Source: Donghicola tyrosinivorans (GTDB lineage: Bacteria; Pseudomonadota; Alphaproteobacteria; Rhodobacterales; Rhodobacteraceae). From it: a stretch of 64,000 bases of DNA. Position 1 is the first letter of the stretch. Every line of letters starts with the position of its first letter. The notes under the pieces are model-generated. The model did not search any database. It was not told where the DNA came from and saw only the letters and a list, made by a program, of their open reading frames with translations. Positions 56,138 through 64,000 of this stretch are shown piece by piece. A program made the position numbers and the translations under genes. Location: contig NZ_PVTQ01000005.1 in assembly GCF_003003355.1 (NCBI RefSeq), positions 124,001 through 188,000 of the forward strand, read 5' to 3'.

Positions 56138-56157
56138 CTACGGTTCAGAACCTGTAG
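56138..56157. promoter_or_regulatory. Candidate operator upstream of the RND efflux genes
   Basis: CTACGGTTC (56138-56146) and GAACCTGTAG (56148-56157) are inverted with one extra base in the right arm. It lies 91 bases before the adaptor gene in the 256-bp divergent gap. Such sites often bind TetR- or MerR-type regulators; no regulator gene is adjacent, so this is inference. Confidence 0.35.
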
Positions 56158-56248
56158 ATTAAATGTGGAATAACAAGGCTGATTCTGTCGGCCTCAGTCG
56201 CTTGGGCAGCCGCATTTGGCCCGATCGCACAAGGAAAACGGGGATATT

Positions 56249-57466
56249 ATGAGACTGCTGCAAATTTTGACCGCACTGATCGTGTCGGGCTTTCTCTACA
56301 TGCTGGTATTTGAGCGCGAAGAACTGATGGCTTTTGCGGGGGCCAACGGCAATGACGGCGATACGGCAGAGGCCGTTGCCGAAGAAGAAAGCACAGCGAT
56401 TGCTGTTCTGGCGCAGCGTTACACCGCACAAGAAATTGGTAGCGCCGTCATCCTGCGGGGTCAGACCGAGGCCGACCGTCAGGTTGAACTGCGGGCCGAG
56501 ACCAACGGTCAGGTGATTTCCGAACCCCTGCGCAAAGGGGCCTTCGTCACCAAAGGCACCGAGATGTGCCGCCTTGATCCGGGCACCCGTGATGCATCAC
56601 TGGCCGAAGCCCGCGCGGGTCTGGCTCAGGCCGAGGCTGCCCACCCCGAGGCTGAGGCCCGCGTCTCTGAGGCTCAGGCCGTTCTGCATGAAGCCGAGAT
56701 CAACGCACGTGCGGCGCGCGAATTGAACAAGGGCGGCTATGCGTCCGAAACCCGTCTGGCAAGCTCTGAGTCCTCGGTAGAAAGCGCCAAGGCCGCCGTG
56801 CAGGCCGCGCAAGGTGGTCTGGCCACCGTTGCCGCCAGCATCGAAAGCGCCCGCGCCGGTGTTGCCATGGCCGAAAAGGAAATCGACCGCCTGACCATCA
56901 CCGCCCCTTTCGATGGCGTTCTGGAAAGCGACACCGCCGAGATCGGCAGCCTGATGCAAACAGGGTCAATCTGCGGCACAGTTATTCAGCTGGACCCGAT
57001 CAAGGTGGTGGGCTTTGTCCCTGAAACCGAAGTGAACCGTATCCAGCTTGGCGCCCGCGCAGGCGCACGCCTGACCACGGGCCAAGAGGTCACCGGCAAG
57101 GTTGTGTTCCTTTCCCGCTCGGCCGATGAAACCACCCGCACCTTCCGCGTCGAGATTGAGGTGGCAAACCCCGAACTGACCATCCGCGACGGCCAGACTG
57201 CAGAGGTCGCCATCGGTGCCCAAGGGGCCTTGGCCCACCTGCTGCCCCAGTCCGCCCTGACCCTGAATGATGACGGCGCTTTGGGCGTGCGTGTGGTGGG
57301 CGCGGGCAACATCACCCGTTTTATGCCGGTGGATGTGCTGCGTGACACGATCAACGGCGTCTGGGTCAGCGGCCTGCCCACCGAAAGCGATGTCATCGTC
57401 GTCGGGCAAGAGTTTGTCACCGATGGCGTTCCGATCAACCCCAGCTACCGTGAGGCCAGCAAATGA
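56249..57466 (+). CDS. RND efflux periplasmic adaptor
   Basis: 405-aa membrane-fusion protein. N-terminal hydrophobic anchor (about 3-17), barrel-sandwich start VELRAETNGQVISEPLRKGA, helical hairpin (about 110-215) rich in Ala and Glu, then ITAPFDGVLESDTAEIGSLM and beta-barrel domains. Acidic Glu-rich segment at 45-60. It pairs with the permease, whose ATG overlaps its stop by 4 bases (ATGA). No outer-membrane channel gene is next to it. Confidence 0.93.
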   Translation: MRLLQILTALIVSGFLYMLVFEREELMAFAGANGNDGDTAEAVAEEESTAIAVLAQRYTAQEIGSAVILRGQTEADRQVELRAETNGQVISEPLRKGAFVTKGTEMCRLDPGTRDASLAEARAGLAQAEAAHPEAEARVSEAQAVLHEAEINARAARELNKGGYASETRLASSESSVESAKAAVQAAQGGLATVAASIESARAGVAMAEKEIDRLTITAPFDGVLESDTAEIGSLMQTGSICGTVIQLDPIKVVGFVPETEVNRIQLGARAGARLTTGQEVTGKVVFLSRSADETTRTFRVEIEVANPELTIRDGQTAEVAIGAQGALAHLLPQSALTLNDDGALGVRVVGAGNITRFMPVDVLRDTINGVWVSGLPTESDVIVVGQEFVTDGVPINPSYREASK

Positions 57467-60400
57467 CCGGCATCGTTGATTGGGCCGCCAGCCGCGCCCG
57501 CATGATTCTGGCCTTTATCGCCTTATCGCTGGCGATTGGCACCTTCTCTTACGTGGGCCTTCCTAAAGAGGGCGAGCCCGATATTGAAATTCCTGCCCTG
57601 TTCGTCTCGGTGCCGTTTCAGGGCATCTCGGCGGCGGACAGTGAAACCCTGCTGGTCAAACCGATGGAGACGGAACTGTCCGATCTGGACGGTCTGAAAT
57701 CCATGTCGGCCACCGCATCCGAAGGCTACGCGGGCATCGCGCTGGAATTCGAGTTCGGTTGGGACAAATCCCGCACTCTTGCCGATGTGCGCGATGCGAT
57801 GAACACCGCCGAAGCAAATTTCCCTGAAGGGGCCGAAAAGTACTCGATCAACGAGATCAACTTTTCCGAATTCCCGATCATCATCGTGAACCTGACCGGT
57901 GACGTGCCCGAACGCACCATGAACCGTGTCGCCAAAGACCTGCAAGACCAGCTTGAAAAGCTGGACGCGGTGCTGGAAGCAGGCATCGCAGGCAACCGCG
58001 ACGAGATGCTAGAGGTGGTCATCGACCCCCTCAAACTGGAAAGCTACAACGTCACCGCAGACGAGCTGATCAGCGTTGTGCGCAACAACAACCAACTGAT
58101 CGCGGCGGGCGAAGTGACCTCTGACCAAGGCGCATTCGGCGTCAAGATCCCCTCATCCTTCGATGAGCCGCGCGATGTGTATGACCTGCCCGTCAAGACC
58201 AACGGCGACCGCGTCGTGACCCTTGGCGATATCGCTGACATCCGCCTGACTTTTGAAGACCGCCGTGGCACCGCCCGCTTTAACGGCGAGAAAACCGTGG
58301 CCCTTCAGGTGGTTAAGCGCAAAGGCTTCAACCTGATCGACACCGCCACCGAAGTGAAACAGGTTGTCGCCGCCGCCCGCGCCGAATGGCCCGCCGAGAT
58401 GAAAGCCGCCGTATCCGTCGGCACATCAAACGACCAGTCGCGCACCGTGGCAAGCATGGTCAGCCAGTTGGAAGGCTCGGTCCTGACGGCGATTGCACTG
58501 GTGATGATCGTGGTGCTGGCCTCGCTGGGGATCCGCCCTGCGCTGCTGGTGGGTTTTTCGATCCCCACGTCGTTCCTGCTGTGTTTTGCGATCCTCGGTG
58601 CCTCTGGCATCGCCATTTCGAACATCGTGATGTTCGGCCTCATTCTGGCCGTGGGCATGCTGGTGGATGGCGCGATCGTTGTGGTGGAATACGCCGACAA
58701 ACGCATCAGCGAAGGCGTCGGCCCCATGCACGCCTATGTCGAGGCAGCAAAGCGCATGTTCTGGCCCATCGTCAGTTCCACCGCGACGACCCTTTGCGCT
58801 TTCCTGCCCATGCTGTTCTGGCCCGGTGTTCCGGGGGAATTCATGGGGATGCTACCGGTCACCCTGATCTACGTTCTGTCGGCCTCGCTGGTGGTGGCGC
58901 TGATCTACCTGCCAGTGCTTGGCGGCGTCTCGGGCCGTATTGCACGGACCTTCCACCGCTCGGGCGACGGGCTGCGCCGTATGGCCCCCTACTGGCTACG
59001 GGCGCTGCTGGTGCTGCCCTCGATCTATCTGATCTTCATCGGCTTGATGCAGCTGTTGAACCCCGCCTACCTGATGGGCCCCGAGGCCGCAGGGTGGGGT
59101 CCCCGCATCATCGGTACGATCCTTTTCCTGATGGGCGCGACCTTCACCACCATCACGCTGGATAGCGTCAAGCTGGAGCATCGCCAAAAACGTATTCGCG
59201 GCGGCTATCGCCGTTCGCCCTTCGGCTGGTTCATCCACATGATTGCAGGCAACCCGATCATGCCGCTGGTGGTCATTGGCGTCGTGATCTGGTTCGTGGC
59301 CACCACCTTCGCGATCTTTGGCGCCAACAACAATGGCGTGGAATTCTTCGTGGAATCAGAGCCCGAACAGGCACAGGTCTACATCCGCGCCCGCGGCAAC
59401 ATGAGCCTTGAAGAACAAGACGCCATCGTCGCCCAAGTCGAAGACACGATCATCGCCCACCCCGGCGTGCGCTCGGTCTTTGCCTTTGCCGGTCAAGGTG
59501 GCCTGAACACAAACAACGGCGGCGCGCAGGCCCCTGCGGACACCATCGGTCAGGTCCAGTTCGAAACCATCCCGTGGGAAGAGCGTACCGACCGCCCCGA
59601 TCTGGACGGCAACGTGGTTCTGGAAGAGCTGCAAGCGCAACTGGACCAGATCCCCGGCATCCAGACCGAAGTCCGCGATCTGGCCATGGGCCCCGCCTCT
59701 GGCAAGCCTGTGCATCTGCGGATCAAAGGCGATAACTGGGACCAACTGGTCTCCACCACTCAGGAGATCCGCGCCGCGTTTGAAGAAACGCCAGGCCTCA
59801 TCCAGTTCGAAGACACCCTTCCCCTGCCCGGCATCGACTGGCAGATCGACGTGGACGTGGCCAAAGCAGGCCGCTACGGCGCGAACGTTGCCGCCGTCGG
59901 CGCGATGGTGCAACTGGTCACCAATGGCTTGCTGCTGGATACCATGCGTGTGGACAGCAGCGACGAAGAGATCGACATCCGCGTCCGCCTGCCCGAAGAA
60001 GATCGCGTTCTGGCCACTCTTGATACGCTCAAGGTGCGCACCGCAGACGGTCTGGTCCCGCTGGCCAACTTCATCACCCGCAAACCCGTCGCGCAGCTGG
60101 CCGAAATCAACCGCGTTGAACAAAAGCGTCATTTCGACATCAAGGCAGATGTGGCACCGGGCCTGTTCAAGCTGATCCAGAACGGTGAAACCCTTGGGAT
60201 CGTGCAACTGACCTCGGACATTCCGATGGCAGAACGCTCGGACGACAAAGCGCTGCAGTTGGGCGAGAACCTGTACCAGACCTACTGGCGCGCCGAAGGG
60301 CAAACCGACCAAACCATATCAGATGCCTTCACCAATGGCGGAAACCTGATGCCCGTCAACGGCAACGAACGGATCGAGATCCTGAACCAGTTCCTCGCGG

Positions 60401-61176
60401 ACTTCGACCTGCCCGCCGGGATGGAGACCGAATGGACCGGCGACCAAGAAGATCAGGAAGAAAGCGGCGCGTTCCTGATGAACGCATTTGCTGGCGCTCT
60501 AGGTCTGATGTTCATCATCCTTCTGGCTCAGTTCAACAGCTTCTATAACTCGGTGCTAGTGCTCTTGGCGGTGGTCCTGTCCACCACAGGCGTTCTGATC
60601 GGGATGCTGGTGATGGATCAAGCCTTCTCGATCATCATGACCGGCACGGGCATCGTGGCGCTGGCGGGGATCGTTGTGAACAACAACATCGTTCTTATCG
60701 ACACCTTCCAGGAATACGCCCGCTATATGCCCCAGATCGAGGCTGTCACCCGCACAGCCGAAGACCGCATCCGGCCGGTTCTGTTGACCACCATCACGAC
60801 GATGGCAGGCCTTGCCCCTATGATGTTCGGCCTCAGCCTCGACTTCATAAACGGCGGCTATTCCATCGACAGTCCAACGGCGCTGTGGTGGAAACAGCTG
60901 GCAACAGCGGTGGTCTTCGGACTTGGCATCGCCACGGTCCTGACGCTGGTGCTAACCCCGTCGCTGCTCTCGCTGCGCATCTGGCTTGGCACTTATGCGC
61001 GCTGGATCGCCCGCGCTCTCGAGCGTGCCTCTTTCGGTTCTGGCAGCCGCGCCGCCCGCGACTGGATTCTCGCCCGCGAAGCCCGCAAGGTCAAAGCGCC
61101 TGAGATCATCTGGACGATCGAAGACAGCAGCCGTCCCGATACGACTGACCAAAACGCTCTGCGCGCCGCTGAATAA
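57463..61176 (+). CDS. RND efflux permease, atypical long form
   Basis: 1237-aa HAE1-type RND permease. Twelve-helix plan with two large periplasmic loops is evident. Two unusual points: about 90 extra residues (near 500-590) with two more hydrophobic stretches between the halves, and a 60-residue charged C-terminal tail. The proton-relay residues also differ from AcrB: D402-G403 stands at the Asp407-Asp408 pair (VGMLVDGAIVVVEY) and Asn1073 at Lys940 (GIVVNNNIVLID). A different ion or coupling is possible. Substrate unknown. Confidence 0.92.
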   Translation: MTGIVDWAASRARMILAFIALSLAIGTFSYVGLPKEGEPDIEIPALFVSVPFQGISAADSETLLVKPMETELSDLDGLKSMSATASEGYAGIALEFEFGWDKSRTLADVRDAMNTAEANFPEGAEKYSINEINFSEFPIIIVNLTGDVPERTMNRVAKDLQDQLEKLDAVLEAGIAGNRDEMLEVVIDPLKLESYNVTADELISVVRNNNQLIAAGEVTSDQGAFGVKIPSSFDEPRDVYDLPVKTNGDRVVTLGDIADIRLTFEDRRGTARFNGEKTVALQVVKRKGFNLIDTATEVKQVVAAARAEWPAEMKAAVSVGTSNDQSRTVASMVSQLEGSVLTAIALVMIVVLASLGIRPALLVGFSIPTSFLLCFAILGASGIAISNIVMFGLILAVGMLVDGAIVVVEYADKRISEGVGPMHAYVEAAKRMFWPIVSSTATTLCAFLPMLFWPGVPGEFMGMLPVTLIYVLSASLVVALIYLPVLGGVSGRIARTFHRSGDGLRRMAPYWLRALLVLPSIYLIFIGLMQLLNPAYLMGPEAAGWGPRIIGTILFLMGATFTTITLDSVKLEHRQKRIRGGYRRSPFGWFIHMIAGNPIMPLVVIGVVIWFVATTFAIFGANNNGVEFFVESEPEQAQVYIRARGNMSLEEQDAIVAQVEDTIIAHPGVRSVFAFAGQGGLNTNNGGAQAPADTIGQVQFETIPWEERTDRPDLDGNVVLEELQAQLDQIPGIQTEVRDLAMGPASGKPVHLRIKGDNWDQLVSTTQEIRAAFEETPGLIQFEDTLPLPGIDWQIDVDVAKAGRYGANVAAVGAMVQLVTNGLLLDTMRVDSSDEEIDIRVRLPEEDRVLATLDTLKVRTADGLVPLANFITRKPVAQLAEINRVEQKRHFDIKADVAPGLFKLIQNGETLGIVQLTSDIPMAERSDDKALQLGENLYQTYWRAEGQTDQTISDAFTNGGNLMPVNGNERIEILNQFLADFDLPAGMETEWTGDQEDQEESGAFLMNAFAGALGLMFIILLAQFNSFYNSVLVLLAVVLSTTGVLIGMLVMDQAFSIIMTGTGIVALAGIVVNNNIVLIDTFQEYARYMPQIEAVTRTAEDRIRPVLLTTITTMAGLAPMMFGLSLDFINGGYSIDSPTALWWKQLATAVVFGLGIATVLTLVLTPSLLSLRIWLGTYARWIARALERASFGSGSRAARDWILAREARKVKAPEIIWTIEDSSRPDTTDQNALRAAE

Positions 61177-61204
61177 CACTGCGGCACGTCGCTGACCGAG
61201 TAGT

Positions 61205-61261
61205 GAGTATTTAGTGCAATAAAGAAGTATACAGTCTGACTTCCTTATTGCCTAAATACTC
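61205..61261. repeat. Head-to-head pair of dispersed 3'-end repeats
   Basis: A plus copy (61205-61227: GAGTATTT, AGTG, CAATAAAGAAG) and a minus copy (61261-61240: GAGTATTT, AGG, CAATAAGGAAG) face each other across 12 bases. They fold into a hairpin of about 20 pairs with small bulges. The site lies between the convergent ends of the RND permease and the ABC exporter, so it could be a bidirectional terminator. Confidence 0.78.
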
Positions 61262-61290
61262 ACCGCTCAACGCGAGAAGCTCTTGAACCC

Positions 61291-63117
61291 TCAGTGGTCG
61301 TTAAGGCGTTCTGCCGCTTGGCGGCGCCACAGGCTGGCGTAGCGCCCATCCAATGCAAGCAGTTCTGCGTGAGTACCGGTTTCCATAACCTCACCTGCCT
61401 CCAGCACCACGATCTGATCGGCATCTGCGATAGTCGATAGTCGGTGGGCGATGGTGACAACAGTGCGGCCTTCGGCGGCGCGGGACAGGGCTTCTTGGAT
61501 GCCTTGCTCGGTACCCGTATCCAAGGCGCTGGTGGCCTCATCAAGGATCAGCAGCGGCGGGTCCTTCAAAAGGGTCCGAGCGATGCCGACCCGCTGCTTT
61601 TCGCCGCCCGACAGCTTCAGGCCCCGTTCACCCACTTGGGTGTCGTAGCCTTTGGGCAGGGACATGATGAAGTCGTGGATCTGGGCGGCCTGGGCGGCGG
61701 CGTAGATCTGCGCTTCAGTCGCATCCTGATTTCCGTAGGCAATATTGTAACGAATGGTGTCGTTGAACAGCACTGTGTCCTGAGGGACCACGCCGATCGA
61801 CGCATGCAGTGAGGATTGCGTCACATCGCGGATATCCTGCCCGTCAATACGGATCGCCCCTTGGGTGACGTCGTAGAACCGGAACAGAAGCCGTCCGATT
61901 GTGGACTTGCCCGAGCCCGAGGCCCCGACGATCGCCAAGGTTTGTCCCGCCGGCACGCTTAGCGAGATGCCCTTCAAAACTTCCCGCTCTGGATCGTAGG
62001 AGAAGCGGACGTTGTCCAACTCGATCAGGCCTTCTGTCACCTTCAGACCAGAGGCGTCGGGCTTGTCCTGCACCTCGGAAGGTTGGCCAAGCAGGTGGAA
62101 CATCTCTCCCATGTCCACAAGGCTCTGGCGGATTTCGCGGTAGACCGTTCCAAGGAAGTTAAGCGGGCTGGTGATCTGGATCATGTAGGCGTTGACCATG
62201 ACGAAATCGCCCACGGTCAGCGACCCATCCGCCACCCCAAGAGCCGCAAGGATCATCACCCCTGCCAGACCGCAGGAGATAAAGAACGACTGGCCCGCGT
62301 TCAGGAAAGCCAGCGAGTATGAGGTCTTAAGCGCCGCTTGCTGATAGGCTGCCATCGAGCTGTCGTAGCGTTCGGCCTCTCGCTCTTCGGCGTTGAAATA
62401 CTTGACGGTTTCAAAGTTCAAGAGGCTGTCGATGGCCTTCTGGTTGGCATCGGTATCCTGCTTGTTCATCTCGCGCCGAAGCTTCACGCGCCATTCGGTG
62501 ACCGTGAAGGTAAAGGCGACATAGGCCGCGACCGTGGCAAGAACGATCAGCAGGTACCAGACATCAAAAAGGAACATCAGCACGACCGAGATCAGCAGCA
62601 GTTCCAGCGTGAGGGGGCCGATCGACAGCAGTGTGAAGCGCAACAGGAATTCAACGCCCTTGATCCCGCGCTCGATAATCCGGCTAAGGCCGCCGGTTTT
62701 GCGGGTCAGGTGATAGCGCAGCGAGAGGGCGTGGATGTGCTTGAAGGTCTCAAGCGCCAGAAGGCGCACGGCCCGTTGGCCGACGGGGGCAAAGAACACA
62801 TCGCGCAGCTGTTGCAGGCCAACGGTTAGCACCCGCGCCAGAGCGTAAAGGATCGTCAGGCCAACCGCACCGATTGCCATACCTGCCAGCGTCGGCAGTT
62901 CCCCTTCGGGGGCCAGCGCATCAACGGCCATTTTGTAAAGATAGGGCGAGCCGACTGCGATCAGCTTGGCCACCAAGAGCGAGATCAAGGCCCACACCAC
63001 GCGGGTGCGCACCCACTTGGGCTGTTCGGGCCACAGGTAGGGCACCACGCGGCGCAGGGTTTGAAGACCGCTGGCGTGGCCTGCGGAAGGGGTGCTGTCA
63101 CGGGTTTCAGGGGGCAT
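61291..63117 (-). CDS. Atm1-type ABC exporter, permease-ATPase fusion
   Basis: 608-aa half-transporter with six helices (about 50-320) and a C-terminal ATPase. Walker A GASGSGKST near residue 395, signature LSGGEKQR, Walker B LLILDEATSALD. The stretch NFLGTVYREIRQSLVDMGEM and the overall order match the Atm1/ABCB7/HMT1 group, which exports glutathione-based sulfur compounds or metal conjugates. It is convergent with the RND permease. The partner gene downstream in the cell is not visible. Confidence 0.93.
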   Translation of the reverse strand: MPPETRDSTPSAGHASGLQTLRRVVPYLWPEQPKWVRTRVVWALISLLVAKLIAVGSPYLYKMAVDALAPEGELPTLAGMAIGAVGLTILYALARVLTVGLQQLRDVFFAPVGQRAVRLLALETFKHIHALSLRYHLTRKTGGLSRIIERGIKGVEFLLRFTLLSIGPLTLELLLISVVLMFLFDVWYLLIVLATVAAYVAFTFTVTEWRVKLRREMNKQDTDANQKAIDSLLNFETVKYFNAEEREAERYDSSMAAYQQAALKTSYSLAFLNAGQSFFISCGLAGVMILAALGVADGSLTVGDFVMVNAYMIQITSPLNFLGTVYREIRQSLVDMGEMFHLLGQPSEVQDKPDASGLKVTEGLIELDNVRFSYDPEREVLKGISLSVPAGQTLAIVGASGSGKSTIGRLLFRFYDVTQGAIRIDGQDIRDVTQSSLHASIGVVPQDTVLFNDTIRYNIAYGNQDATEAQIYAAAQAAQIHDFIMSLPKGYDTQVGERGLKLSGGEKQRVGIARTLLKDPPLLILDEATSALDTGTEQGIQEALSRAAEGRTVVTIAHRLSTIADADQIVVLEAGEVMETGTHAELLALDGRYASLWRRQAAERLNDH

Positions 63118-63181
63118 TGGCGCTCCGGCTACGGAAGATGGCTGAGGTGCAACCTAGAGCGCGGGCTTGGCAATGACCAGA

Positions 63182-64000
63182 CTACTGTTCGGGAAGATCG
63201 AAGACCTGCCCCGGATAAATCAGGTCCGGATTGCGGATCTTGTCGCGGTTTGCCTCGAAAACCCGCACATATTCGATGCCATGGCCGTATTTGCCCTGCG
63301 CGATCCCCCAAAGGGTCGAGCCCGGCACAACGGTTGCGGTGATTGCGCCGCTGGCGTCACGGGGGGCGCCTTCCAATGCATCAGCCGTTTCCTTGCGGAA
63401 CGGGGTTTCCAGACGCGAGGTGACAGAGCCGTCCGCGCCGATCTGATCCAGACGTAGGGTGTAATCGCCTGCGCGGACTGCAGGCAGCGGGGATTGCCAG
63501 CCGCCGTCCGCGCCAACTGGCACGGTGGCGATGGGACGATTGTCGACGTAGACGCGGACAAACCCTTCCGCGGGCGCGCGGCCTGTCAGTTGCACTTCAC
63601 CGGCGTCGTCATAACTGATGGCGTCCAATGCGACTTGGTCCATAACCTCGGGCGCGTGGCCACCGGGTTGCAGGACGCGCAGGCCCTTGTCATCCGCCAG
63701 CAGAACCGTCGGCGCACCGGGCAGGTCCGAGGCGATCGGCACGGCGGGCGTGGTATCGGGCGAAAGGCTTGCAACCTCGGCGCTGGCAGGTGCGGCGTCA
63801 GACGTGTCAGAGGTAACTGTGGTATCGGGCTGCGCCGGGGCATTGGCCTGCATGGTCGGAACCGCAGCTGCGCCATCATCAGGCAAGGCGGCGTCAGTGA
63901 TCGGCGCTTCGGCAACGGGTGTTTTCGGTTGCGGCGCACGCTGGGGCGCAAGGATCACGCGCTGGCTGCCCTGCGCCTCGATCACCTCATTGGCATCCAG
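63182..64000 (-). CDS. LysM peptidoglycan-binding protein (5' end outside window)
   Basis: 272 visible residues, open to the window edge, so the start is missing. A Pro/Ala/Thr-rich, low-complexity region (about 1-110, with repeated PAP-type and TSDTSDAAPA segments) is followed by an Ig-like/bacterial surface stretch (GRAPAEGFVRVYVDNRPIAT) and a C-terminal LysM domain (PGSTLWGIAQGKYGHGIEYV, ANRDKIRNPDLIYPGQVFDL). Probably anchored in the envelope and bound to murein. It lies 64 bases upstream of the Atm1-type exporter, co-oriented. Confidence 0.85.
   Translation of the reverse strand: MDANEVIEAQGSQRVILAPQRAPQPKTPVAEAPITDAALPDDGAAAVPTMQANAPAQPDTTVTSDTSDAAPASAEVASLSPDTTPAVPIASDLPGAPTVLLADDKGLRVLQPGGHAPEVMDQVALDAISYDDAGEVQLTGRAPAEGFVRVYVDNRPIATVPVGADGGWQSPLPAVRAGDYTLRLDQIGADGSVTSRLETPFRKETADALEGAPRDASGAITATVVPGSTLWGIAQGKYGHGIEYVRVFEANRDKIRNPDLIYPGQVFDLPEQ

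Overview
The window looks like chromosome of a marine alphaproteobacterium of the order Rhodobacterales (Roseobacter group). The evidence is a complete Rhodobacter capsulatus-type gene transfer agent (GTA) cluster, a glnB-glnA pair, a yajC-secD-secF / Mth938 / ccmABCDG block, a lone fliG, and several families I know mainly from this order (DUF6314, DUF1223, Hint-domain and DUF3445 proteins). The DNA is GC-rich and codon use appears even throughout. I see no insertion sequence, CRISPR array, rRNA or integrase.

Layout. 1-767: 3'-truncated cysE. 872-14504 (minus): the GTA structural operon, read g1 (small terminase) to g15 (tail hub/receptor-binding), with heavy start/stop overlaps. The small gene g3.5, usual between portal and protease, is absent. 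14756-19612 (minus): mltG and the fatty-acid block fabF, acpP, fabG, fabD. 19759-23016: a cytochrome b561-YceI fusion, a membrane protein of unknown role, a periplasmic YceI protein and another unknown membrane protein. 23316-24534 (plus): rpsF-rpsR-rplI. 24608-25144: a GNAT acetyltransferase gene broken by one in-frame amber codon. 25375-26712: tig, then tRNA-Leu(UAG) and a degenerate Hint-domain gene. 27766-31404: bifunctional nnr and glnB-glnA. 31550-39859: a mixed set (lytic transglycosylase, DUF3445, an alpha/beta hydrolase-OsmC fusion, DUF6314, purB, a P-loop kinase-like protein, fliG, a lipid acyltransferase, DUF1223). 40074-42848: acnA. 42998-49233 (minus): cytochrome c maturation genes ccmABCDG downstream of Mth938 and yajC-secDF. 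49377-51956: an RTX calcium-binding protein and serS. 52455-55992 (minus): der, bamB and a YfgM-like protein. 56249-61176: a two-gene RND efflux system with an unusual permease. 61291-64000 (minus): an Atm1-type ABC exporter and a LysM protein cut by the window edge.

The most interesting non-coding signal is a dispersed repeat of about 22 bp (GAGTATTT or GGTATTT, about four variable bases, then CAAGA(A/T)GAA or CAATAA(A/G)GAA). Eleven clear copies occur, all intergenic. Nearly all lie just downstream of a stop codon and point in the direction of the gene they follow. Several follow a GC-rich hairpin or terminator, and two sites carry head-to-head pairs that would fold into long hairpins.

Functional links: the GTA block encodes a small tailed-phage-like particle that packages host DNA. 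The fab genes, mltG, the LPS-type acyltransferase, BamB and lytic enzymes serve the envelope. CcmABCDG and SecDF/YajC serve export and cytochrome c assembly.
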